Assembly: GCA_038093975.1 (NCBI GenBank)
Contig: JBBPTG010000175.1
Span: 1-50,931 of the forward strand
Direction of reading: 5' to 3'
Length of the DNA: 50,931 nt
From: Chalciporus piperatus
Lineage: Eukaryota > Basidiomycota > Agaricomycetes > Boletales > Boletaceae
The position numbers and the translations under genes are program-made. Below, piece by piece: positions 10,327-20,059 of the stretch. Every line of letters starts with the position of its first letter. Position 1 is the first letter of the stretch. The notes under the pieces were generated by a model. The model did no database searches, had not been told where the DNA came from, and was given only the letters and a program-made list of their open reading frames with translations.

Positions 10327-10690
10327 AAACTGGCACAGGCCGGGCTTGTCCTATAAGAGATTTTCGGCCTGTACCAGTTTATCTGAGCTTACCCCCATTA
10401 TAAGACCGGTACAGGCCGGATATCTCCTATAGGGACCCTTCAGCCTATATCAGTGTCTCAGAGGCTAATTTCATTGTGAAGCTGGTACAGGCCGGGTTTG
10501 TCCTATAGGGAGGCTTCGGTCTGTACCAGTTTATCGGAGCTCAATCACATTGTACAACCGGTACAGGCCAGATATCTTATATAGGCAGGCTTCGGCCTGT
10601 ACCAGTGTCTCAGATGCTAGTTTCACTGTGAAGCTGGTACCAGCTAGATATATCCTATAGGGAGGCTCCGGCTTGTATCAAACCTCATTG
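10327..10690. repeat. Array of five hairpin-forming repeats at the KDZ 3' end
   Basis: Units begin near 10328, 10405, 10483, 10558 and 10634, about 76 bp apart. Each is an imperfect inverted repeat with arms like CTGGTACAGGCCG and CGGCCTGTACCAG around a CCTATAGGGA centre. Two unit types alternate, giving a higher-order period of about 153 bp. The array lies just outside the KDZ transposase stop in both duplication arms, so it may be a subterminal transposase-binding region. That role is inference. Confidence 0.75.
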
Positions 10691-11171
10691 TAAAACCAAC
10701 CTCATTCTAAAACTAGTGCAGGCTGGACTGAGAACATTTCTGGTTATAACTTTTGCCATTTATAATGAAACCTTCAAATGTATATCATGTCCTATGAGAC
10801 AGTCATATACTTCCCAAAGCTATCCTCTGCTTTCCTCCCAAACCTTGCCCAGACATTTTTTTGCTTTGCTGCATATGCCTTTGGTCCTCCTTCCCGACAC
10901 TTCTTTCTCCGACAATCCCATAGCTGTTCATGATGCTTGAACCACAAGGTTGTCCAAAACATTTCATATTTCACCATATCCAGCTCTTCCCTCCACCGCT
11001 CATACCTTGCCCTGGCTTTCAACCAACTGATCCTTAAGACTTGGTTTTGAAAACATCAATATCTCCTTCAATAATGCGTCATTTGTTCACTTACACTCTT
11101 CATTCCAAATATTAGAGGATCTTTCTGCCCCTCCAATACAACAGAATCATGGAAGCACATAAGAGCCTTGT
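10691..11171 (-). pseudogene. C-terminal fragment of a KDZ transposase (left-arm copy)
   Basis: The minus-strand frame at 11022-10792 encodes 76 residues including RYERWREELDMVKYEMFWTT and WFKHHEQLWDCRRKKC. It is identical at protein level to 32486-32716, where it forms the end of a longer KDZ relic. Here the match stops at 11171, so the rest of the transposase is missing. This is a duplicated end, not a separate gene. Confidence 0.85.
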
Positions 11172-11927
11172 TGTGCGTTTGTGCAATCGTAACACGAGTT
11201 CGGCTGTTTCTCGTGGTCGTGGTCGTTCGTTTCGATGCCGGATGGTTCGTGGATGCTGGTAGGAGGTGGGGAATGGTGTGTAAATGGTCTTGGTGAGTCA
11301 TCCTCGCTCGTCGTGTTGCACTGACCATGTTCGTGCGCCCTCGACAACCTTTTCTCCCCACGTTTTGATGTGTTCTGTCGTCCTCCCTTTTGTCCTGCTC
11401 GACTCTGAGTATCCCTGGTCCCTCCTCAACGATCTCCGTGCGTCCGTGCATCCGTCGCATGGTCCCAAAGTCCTGCTGGCTTGAGCCATGACACGTCTGG
11501 CGAAAAAGTGACCGCCGCCGACGCGGAATCCGTAGACGATGAAGAAGCGGTCGAAGACGAGGATGAGGACAATGAGGGTGACGAGAATGACGGGGAGCTC
11601 AAAGATGACGACGCGCTGTTCGACGACGATGATAACGCGCCCAGCCGCGAAGACACGCGACCAGACGAGTCGCCAACGCCATCCAATGAAGGCAAGATGA
11701 TCGCAAACGTGATCACGGGCATCAAGGATGCATGGGTGGTAGTCTGCGTTGATGCGGGCTGCCAGTCGAGGCTCGTATCAAGCGTATCAAGCATATCAGG
11801 AGCTGTTGAGGTCAAAGCTGATGCTGCTCATCGGGGTTCTGGCGCCACTGGCTCGGGACGATCAACTCGCCCCAAATCTCGCCCCAAGTATTAGACTTCT
11901 CCAGAGGGAAGGAAACATCATTAGAAG
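11172..11927. other. Unique segment with weak acidic ORF
   Basis: No recognised gene. The plus frame 11481-11894 (137 codons) encodes an N-terminal Asp/Glu-rich stretch followed by a featureless tail. The opposite strand is also open and Ser-rich, as low-complexity DNA often is. On the minus strand, 11310-11200 resembles 27421-27530 on the plus strand (GACTCACC, AGACCAT, Pro-rich when translated), so part of this stretch is a dispersed repeat. Confidence 0.3.
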
Positions 11928-12616
11928 TAGTGTTTAAAAGTCCAGTTACATAACTGGAAAAAAACCGAAACTTAACTTAACTGGAGCGAAATATAACTGA
12001 AACCGGGTGAAAAATTGTAACTGGTTACGTCCAGTTTCAGTTACAGTTTTGTCACTTCCAAAATTTTACAAAACTGTACACAAACTGGTTATAACTGGTT
12101 ATAAATAATAACCTATATATGGTCATCTACTACTATTTTTCCTGATTTTTTACAAATTTTTCCGACCTTATTTGACTTTCTTTCTGAATATTGAAGTAAA
12201 TTGATGAAATGACTGATTGAGACACACTCAACTCAAATACACATGTTAATTTGCACTGCTGAGATTACATATTTGCTTGTATTTTACTTAACTTGACCTC
12301 CCTTCCAATGCTATATCCACCAAAACATATGATAATCATGGTAATATAATAAAATGAGCATATCTTCACAAGGACTGAACCAAATCACATGATCCAGGGG
12401 TCATTTTAAAGCTACGAATCAGGGCTTTCTAATGTTTGTCCAGTTATTACAAAAAACCGGTCACAAACCGGTCACAAACTGGACCATAACTGATATGACA
12501 GTTATGTAGAGTTTCAGTTCAGTTAAACTGATTTTGCCGAAATTGATAACCAGTTACAGTTACAGTTTTGTCAAAAGAGGTATAAAAACTTAACTTAACT
12601 GGACTTTTAAACACTA
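11928..12616. mobile_element. hAT-like non-autonomous element with target duplication ATTAGAAG
   Basis: The ends are TAGTGTTTAAAAGTCCAG and its inverse CTGGACTTTTAAACACTA. The flanking duplications ATTAGAAG lie at 11920-11927 and 12617-12624 and are perfect. The interior is AT-rich with repeated AACTGGTTATAACTGG-like palindromes, a variant of the GC-richer core in the sister copies. No ORF. Confidence 0.93.
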
Positions 12617-12624
12617 ATTAGAAG

Positions 12625-13039
12625 TGTTTTGTGGAGGGATATTGTTGTCGTCAGTGTCATACTGTGTTGCACGCTATGTTTCCATTTTGTCTTATCATGT
12701 GATCACCAACTGAATTGAATGTCACGGCTGCCCTTGCCAGTGGCGGCTTTTATGTTTTCCCGATGTCCATTTCTGCGCATCACTTGTACCTGCCCTCAAA
12801 TGCTGTGTGATGAAATATCTTTTTTTATCACCCTTTGCCAGCATGCCAGCTAATCTCCCAACCCAACTCCAGGGCAGCCAAAGCCATGCAGATGATTCTC
12901 CGTAGCCTCAACGTTTCTCAAACGACTCAAGACTAGTCAAGGTCTCCTCGCCCACCTGAGTTCTTCACGGCGATGTCAAGGGTACAACAAAGGGAAAGTC
13001 TGAGATCTAACACTTTCAGGGACCCTACAGGAAGAAGAA
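12625..13039. other. No gene recognised
   Basis: Unique-looking sequence between a hAT-like element and the start of the MarY1-like relic. It could contain the element's eroded LTR or leader, but no matching second LTR was found in the window. Confidence 0.3.
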
Positions 13040-14933
13040 TTGGAGAGCGTTGAAAGGGAAGTTCCAGAGACCATCACGGTGCCGCCAAACTTGAACACCT
13101 CAAACCCAGAAGTTGCTGATATTGTCCAGGAGTTTCATGAGCATTTCTACGATCTGGTCCCCCTGGACAGTGACTGGGAGTCAACCTGGGCTTCCAGTAA
13201 TGTATTGGACAGTTGTACACATTGTATCCTTAATAACTGGTCTAGTAACTACGCCTATCAAACATTGTACTAGATATATCAGTAGCATTGTGTACTATAG
13301 CAATAAATAGCCCATATAGCGCCCTATGTGCAACTTATAGCACAAATATGTCCAATGTGTGCCATGGCTGCACATATGACCAACTATGGCATAGGGTGTT
13401 TTTCCTGATGGTACGCGCCTTGTCATCGCTGACCTTACATTTAATAAGTGTTGAGCAACCTGTCCTTTTTATTCAGTGGAATGAGATTCTTGATCTCCCC
13501 ACTGCTGAAGCATATCCCACCTTCACCAGCATTATCACTGAACTCGAACAAGAAAATCTCTGCATCCAGGAAGACATAGCTCATACTCAAGCAGTACACA
13601 CTGAGAGGGAAAGAGTATTCCTTGAGCAATACATACCAATCCAAATCCAAGTAAGGTTTGAGAACCCAGCCCTGACTACTACGTCGATGAATTAGAACAA
13701 CAGGTAATTCCTTCTTAGAGTCTCTGGTCGTACGCAAGGGTTTCTGTAGTGCTATCTATCACACACTTATATCCCTGGCTGGAGAGAAGGCGATTCAAGA
13801 GAACATTGATGATCGGGTGGGTGAACACTGACAAAGCGACAGGGCTGCTAGAGGTATCCCAGAGAACGCCAGTGTTCGTATTAAGGAGAGAGTATCAACC
13901 CCGGTGTAGGGAACACATATTTCCTACGCTTACAGCCGGCGTTTTACCCTCATTTCCCATCCTTAACATTCCTCAACAGCTTTCATTCCTTCTCATTCAC
14001 ATTTCAGCTTCTTCCGCCACATATCCAACCTTCCGTCCTATCAGGATCCCTTCCCGTGGTTCTGTCTGTGCACGGAAACAATGGATCCCTTGTTTTGTTC
14101 ACAGGTACTGTCCTCCGTGTCCCCGGAAACCGTTGTCCAGGTCTGATATGATTCACTGATAAGTTTTCCTTCCATGCATGATCTCTAACTTCACTACGCT
14201 TCCTTACTATTGCACGTTCCTCACTTTCTACTCATTCCTTTTTGTCTTGTTATCTATTCTGTCTGTACTTAGGCCAGTACTGTCACTTAGAGTTCTGTCG
14301 CTATCAGAGTCTCGGATATGCCCAGACTATAAAAGACTGTACTTTGCTTATTTTAAATCGACCTTTCTTTTCTCCACGCAACAACCTCTCTTTCTAAATC
14401 TCTGGAACCTTCGTCAACACTTTCCGTCCGTTTCCACCTTTGTTCCACTAGACCTAACAGCAAGGAAGTGGTTTGGAATGTCTGTTGGTTCGTATGGAAC
14501 ATCATTTTCCAGTTCTTCAACAGCTTGGTGTGCCAGAAATGTGTTCCTTCTCTTGTCTTCATTCCCTGGACATCACCCTCCTGTCCCTGTGACATCTCAA
14601 CCTGGCATACCCAACATCAAGCAGGAGTTTATGGTTATGTCTCAACATAACCTGGGCCGAAACCCTGCATGTGCCTGGTGTGCCATAATCAGACACTTTA
14701 CTCGCTCCTGTCTCAATGTCAACGAGTGGCTTAGCACTGGACGGATTATGTGAGGCGCGGACGGATGTCTCTATATGCCAGACAGATCAAGGATTCCTCG
14801 TATCCCCGGAATGCGTTGTATCCGTGATTGCGTTGAGCAACTTGAGGCTGAAAGGGCAGGATCTGCGTCTACCGCTGTGCCCACCACCTTCATCCGTAAC
14901 CCTCCCCCTCATATCACTGCCGGGATCCAATGT
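13040..14933 (+). pseudogene. MarY1-like Gypsy gag relic
   Basis: Pieces in different frames fit an eroded Gag. The piece at 13440-13690 encodes a Glu-rich coiled-coil-like section (ITELEQENLCIQEDIAH). The piece at 14610-14750 encodes KQEFMVMSQHNLGRN followed by a CX2CX4HX4C knuckle, CAWCAIIRHFTRSC, and LNVNEWLSTGRIM. After a TGA the frame continues with GADGCLYMPDRSRIPRIPGMR to about 14933. The knuckle-NVNEWLSTGRI pattern is, from my knowledge of the family, characteristic of large basidiomycete Gypsy elements. Multiple stops and frame changes make it non-functional. Confidence 0.65.
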
Positions 14934-16505
14934 TGAATTTTCCATATGTCAGGCAATGTCTCCTAAGTTCTCACTCTCTTTCCCACGCATTTTTTATGTT
15001 TGTTTCACATCTCCCTGCTTCAATTCTGGGTGGATAAGGTCAGGAAGGTGAGGGGGGATGGGGTACAATGTATATCATGAGCACCTGTAGTCAGATTTAA
15101 TATATATGTCATGGATCCTTTTGTATACCCCTATCAGTCAAAAGGTGAAAAATGTGCCCTACCATGCTCTGGAAATGCTCCAGGAGGGGGAGACATGGTA
15201 GACTGAAGGGAAATAGTGCTAGGATGACTGCACAGACCGCTCTGACACACCTCAGCCATCAGGAGAGCCTGCCAGAGCCAAAAGGGGGTCAGGGGGTGAC
15301 TGTACTGTATCAAATCTGGCTTTGCTCCTTGACTTCTGGGCTGCTGATATGATGTACATACATATGAACCCTTGTTGGGGATGTAGCTTCCAGGCCCTCA
15401 GGTTGAATATGTCAAAAATGCGGTTATGTTTTCTGTTTTCTCACTATTTAATCAGATTTGTCATACAGAAACATTCAGGGGACTTCCTGATGACCCAGAA
15501 GGGTGGGGGGACTTGTGTACATCTATTCCACATGTTGGAATACCATCAGCATCATTGTGGAAGCCAGGGTGTTGTATATGACATTTGTTGCAGCCAGTTT
15601 CCTATGTTTTCAGCCCCTTTCCCACGCTTTTTTATGCATGTTGATTCATTCATTGCTGCTTCAATTCTGCATGGGGAGTCTCAGGATTGTAGGGGATCAT
15701 TGGGTACAATATATACACCATGTCCATACAGCCATCTCCCTGTAAATATGTCTGGATCAATGTATATACCCCTATCTACCAAAAGTGAAAAATGTGCCCT
15801 GCCATGCTCTGAGCAGGATTGGGAAGGGCTAGGATTGATAGAACCCAAGCCTATGATGTGTTTGATGAAGCCCCAACCCTACAAAACCATTCCTGACAGC
15901 AGCAAACCCTGCCAGAGCCAAAAGGGGGTCAGGGGGAGAATGTGCTGTATCTTTGCCAGCTTGCCACCCAGCCCCTTGGGCTTTTGATATGTTCTACATA
16001 CATATGAAGAGTGCCTGGGCATGTACTTTGCAAGGCCATATGTCAAATATGTCAAAAAAGCGAATATGTTTTTGTTTTTCACCCCTATTTTGATAGCACC
16101 ATTCTATTGGACTGCAGAGCACCTATTACATAAGGAAAACAATGTATTATGATATATATACTATATACACAACCCCCTGGGTACAGGGACAGCATGGGAG
16201 AGCAGCTGTATTGATTTTATTGTGGTGACAACATATCTTTGGGAGATATCCCAAAATGGATGCAAAGAAGCAGTGGTGGTGACATTTAATTGTACCTGAC
16301 CGCTTCTGGGCTGCTTATGTAATCATCATTGAAGCGGCCTACCCCTATGCTCTCCTGTGCCTGCTCATGTGACCCAAAAAATTTCACTGCCAGCTTATGT
16401 AATTAAAAAAGCGGCTGTACAGGCTGCCTATAGCTGGCTACCTAAACGGCCATTGGCCATTGCCAGGACATCTGTCAACACGTCCACTGGACATTGCCAT
16501 GAAAG
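14934..16505. repeat. 1.6-kb insertion built of a diverged tandem duplication
   Basis: This separates the Gag tail from the pol frame of the MarY1-like element. Two diverged copies, offset about 630-640 bp, share blocks such as TTTCCCACGC with TGCTTCAATTCTG (14990 and 15618), GAAAAATGTGCCCT with CCATGCTCTG (15148 and 15788) and GCCAGAGCCAAAAGGGGGTC (15272 and 15911). The open frames inside are short. I do not recognise the element. Confidence 0.6.
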
Positions 16506-17315
16506 TATGGCCAAAGTTTACAACAACGGCTGGATCCAGAATCTCAGCCATATATCACTCAGGCCTGGGCTAGCTTCCAGGCGGATAGGTCGTCTAGGGA
16601 AGGACAACGGGCAAGCAAGTTTGCTTTGATGGAGTCGTTCTCTGGTCAAAATCCTCCGGAAAGTCAGATGCAAAGACAGCGTCTGGATGACTCTGCCCCA
16701 AAGCGAGTCCTGGATCGAGTTCTCGAGTTCAGTGTTCCCGTCCCCATCAAGGATCTCTTTGCTGTCGCTCCAGAGTTCCGGAAGCAATTCCGTGATCTCA
16801 CGACGACTAAACAAGTAACCTCCTCCAATACTGTTACGGTTAACGAATTGATAGGTCGCGATCCCGGGATGGTGGAACGCAAATATGGGGACCAGATTGT
16901 CAGAAATGAGGACGGGCTAATAGTTGCACACCACTCTCTTCCTCTGCGATGTGTTGACGCCCGAGTCACGGGCACTGATTGCTCCCTAACTTGCCTTTTA
17001 GATTCCGGATCCGAGATTGTCACCATGCCCAAACGGGTGTGGGAGAAGGTTGGACTACCGATTTGTTCAGACCACGTTATGACTATGTCGTCAGCAAACA
17101 CCGAGCAAGATCTATGGGGGTGCTTTCCGCTCAACTTCGGGGCAGGAGACGTTGTGGTACAGGTTCAAGTTGTGGCTAGGGCCAATTTCGATGCTCTCCT
17201 TGGACGGCTGTTCACTTGCCTCATGACCAGGACTACGGATGACTTTCCTGACGGTTCCCAAAACCTCACTCTTCGTGACCCCAACAACGGAAAGAAATAC
17301 AAGATGCCTACCTGA
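16506..17315 (+). pseudogene. MarY1-like Gypsy pol, aspartic protease segment
   Basis: The frame is open from about 16506, before the ATG at 16626. The conserved block VPIKDLFAVAPEFRKQFRDL is followed by a retropepsin-like domain with LLDSGSEIVTMP (catalytic Asp in DSGS), MTMSSANT and a later NFDALLGR in place of the usual ILGR. Together these fit the protease of basidiomycete Gypsy polyproteins, which cleaves Gag-Pol. It is separated from the RT part by frame breaks after 17315. Confidence 0.75.
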
Positions 17316-18972
17316 GCTTGGTTGGAAGGTTGCCCCCGTTGCCGTCACAGAATCAAGTGTTCCAATCATATGAGTATTGTTGAGCTGGGTTTTTAGATAT
17401 CGATGATCCACCCAACGGTCGGGGGTTCGCTACCCTGTCGGGTACTTCCGTTTTCAAGTTATGTTTCCCTTTCCTCCGTCCGTCTATCGCTTCCTTTATG
17501 TTTCGTTCCTGCTCCAATCTGTCCGTGGCCGAGCTAGCCGATTCCGTTTCTTCTACCAATTCTGTTTTACCTATCGCGTCCGTTCCTCCTGTGGAAATTA
17601 TCCGTGATGCTGAGCAACCTTTACCTTCTTATGAATACCTTTCCTCCTCACAATCCCTTTTGAACCCATCTGCCGTTTCAGCTCTTTGATCCGTTTAGTT
17701 CGTGCTATATCCGCTCCACTTGAGGAGGAGTTCAGGATCGTTCAACAATTACCAACTGATCTGCTTGCTGGACTCATTCTGTTGCCCACCTATCCCCCCA
17801 GTTTCTCTCCAGTGATCCGATATACTCAGGAATGAGCAGACACTCTTGATCTCGATCCAGCCAAATGGCTCTGGCCAGAAGAGCTCAAACTAGTCTGGTG
17901 GCTTGTCCATGTCCATGAGATGGCCTTCGCCTGGATTTCAACAGAACGAGGTTGTCTCGATGAGCGGTACTTTCCACCGGTAAAGATCCCTACCATTCCG
18001 TATCTGCTATGGGTGTTATCAAACATCCCAATTCTGCCTGGCATCCAAGATCATCAAGGATCACATTACCTCTGGGGTCTACGAGCCTTCCGCCTCGTCT
18101 TACAGATCTCGTTGGTTCTGTGTTCTCAAGCAGGACGGAAAGACTCTCCGTCTCATCCACGATCTCCAATCCCTGAGCGCGGTTACTATCTGTGACGCTT
18201 CCATCCCTCCCTTTGTGGAGCATCTGGCTGAGTCCTTCGCTGGGTATGCTGTTTATGGCATGATGGATTTGTTTGCGGGTTATGACCAGCATCCTTTGCA
18301 TATTTAATCACGGGATATGACTACCTTTAGCACCCCTCTGGGACCTCATCGTTTGACGGCCTTACTCATGGGACATACCGAAACGGTACAAGGATATCAA
18401 GCTGACATGGCTTTGAATTTGCAGGACGAGATTCCAGATCATACAATGCCCTTTATTGATGACCTTCCAGTCAAGTCTGGGACCACCCATTATCAGAATC
18501 AGGACGGATCCTACGAGATGATTCCAGAGAATCCCGGAATCTGTTGTTTCATTTTCAAACACCTTGTTGTCGTTAACCGCATTTTGCAACATTCACAGAA
18601 TGTTGGGGCTACCGTCTCTGCCAAAAAGTTTGTCCTTGCTGCTCTGGACGCTGTCATTGTCGGGCACAAGTGTACCTTCGATGGTCGGATTCCAAAGAGT
18701 CAAAGGTCCAAAAGATCCGCAACTGGCTGGAGTGTCAGAACCTTACTCATGTTCGAGGGTTCCTTGGTACGTATGGTGTCCTTCACATCTTTATCAAAGA
18801 TTATGCGACTATTTTCTGTCTGTTGGTCAATCTGACCCGGAAAGGGGTTCCCTTTGAATGGGGTGACTCCCAGAGGGAAGCAATGCAACGTCTGAAGGAC
18901 GAAATTCTCTAGTCTCCTGCGCTCCATCGCTTGGACTATGAGAATGGACGTGAAGTCATCCTGACTGTGGAT
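17316..18972 (+). pseudogene. MarY1-like Gypsy pol, reverse transcriptase segment
   Basis: A degenerate RT. Visible pieces are a linker ending near 17835 in a TGA, then WLWPEELKLVWWLVHVHEMAF, then LIHDLQSLSAVTI and GMMDLFAGYDQ. Next comes the segment from 18317 with TPLGPHRLTALLMGH and the catalytic FIDD motif at 18452-18463 (FIDDLPVK), then GATVSAKKF. Stops occur near 17833, 18307 and 18910. RNase H starts (VILTVD) and is cut at 18973 by a Copia LTR. Confidence 0.8.
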
Positions 18973-19156
18973 TGTTGAACGTAGTGTACATTCTAGTATA
19001 GAAGGTATTTACCACACTGTGTTCTATATCACATTCGGACTCACTCGATCTGAGTTCCAATACAACTTGACTTGTAACCACAACATTCGACGTTATCCAA
19101 CAACCTCAACACTAGGTAAGCACCAGAAGTAGTTCCTCATTGGTACCCTCTCAACA
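18973..19156 (+). mobile_element. Copia LTR (184 bp)
   Basis: It starts TGTTGAACGTAG and ends CTCTCAACA, closely matching 36961-37144. It directly interrupts the RNase H frame of the MarY1-like element. The initiator-tRNA-type primer site follows at once, so it is a 5' LTR. Confidence 0.88.
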
Positions 19157-19575
19157 GGTTATGAGCCCTGAGTAGCTCAGCTGTGCGCAACAGGAGTCCT
19201 CTGCTTCGCAGAAGCCAGACGGCGATCAGAAGAAGAAGAAGCGCAATGAACGTCGCGCTAATGCGAACGACGCATCAGCGTCCTTCGCCTTCTCATCATT
19301 CTCCAATGCTCTGGTGCTTAGCCCGGCCTCCACCGTCTTCACCTCTCCCACCATCGACCCTCGCACCATCGTGCACACTACTGGCACCCACCAATATGGG
19401 CCTCCCGCATTTCCCCACACCCAGAATGCCATCTCCCTCGCAGACCGGCTGGGTGTAATCCCTACCATTGAGACAGTCCATACACTCGACCCGGTGGCTA
19501 ATCGCCACATCAACTACGAGACCAATGTCTCTCTCACACGCATCAGGAAAAACCTCTCCCAGATAATTGCATAGA
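19157..19575 (+). pseudogene. Copia internal fragment: primer site and Gag C-terminal remnant
   Basis: The primer binding site GGTTATGAGCCCTG is at 19157-19170. Soon after GTGCGC the sequence departs from the longer Copia copy at 37145, so the leader and most of gag are deleted. A frame of about 118 codons follows, with a basic stretch (KKKKRNERRANAN) and a Thr/Pro/His-rich tail ending near 19575, probably the end of Gag into protease. There is no RT, integrase or 3' LTR. Confidence 0.6.
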
Positions 19576-20059
19576 ATAGCTGATAATAGCTGATATTTCC
19601 ATGAAATATCTAATAATATCTGATATTGGTCATATTTCAGTATTTCTCACAATTCTCTGAGAATAACTAGCCCCCCCTTGTTTTTCGCTGGTTTTGCGAA
19701 AATTTCCTTATATTTCCATACAATTATCTACCAAAATGCATGGTAATTGAACAGATATATGCAGACATTTGTTGATAATACCTACAATTTGCTCATAAGC
19801 TCAGGCTATTCTCCATCCTATTACTGCGATTCTTTCACTTCCATTTCACACAAATCAAACATAATGATTGAAAAAATAATATATTGGTTACTATCTACCA
19901 CAGATCATGTACTATACATAAACAGTGTTGGTGAAGTGGCAAGAGGTGGTGGCGGGCTTTAATAGCCTCGTGAAAACATATTGGTGAGGTGCGGGAGGTG
20001 TCGTGAGGTGGCGGCAAGCTCAAACGAGCTCACCGGCTCACGAAGGGGTGGTTAGCTGA
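19576..20059. other. AT-rich spacer then GGTGG-rich repeats
   Basis: No gene. 19576-19680 has repeated GATATTTC/GAAATATC blocks that could fold back. 19926-20059 is rich in GAGGTGG and GAGCTC repeats and loosely resembles the GTGGTGG-rich stretch at 26755-27010. Confidence 0.4.

Larger units (their letters stand above)
5979..11171. repeat. Left arm of a large inverted duplication
   Basis: This arm contains Gypsy-1 leader and LTR, Gypsy-2 pol fragment with hAT insertion, Gypsy-2 3' LTR, hairpin array and KDZ 3' end. It recurs in reverse order and orientation at 32337-35603. Shared private junctions (Gypsy-2 RT against LTR at 6851/6852, hAT insertion at 9401, LTR against hairpin array) show a single ancestral segment. 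Limits by eye: the left end near 5979, where AGATCGAGCT stops matching, and the right end at 11171. Confidence 0.88.

Noticed and set aside
10716..10940. 74-codon plus frame identical to one at 32792-32568
   Set aside because: Antisense to the KDZ C-terminus; identity is due to the inverted duplication.
11481..11894. Acidic 137-codon gene
   Set aside because: Low complexity, both strands open, no domain; kept only as a note in the surrounding segment.
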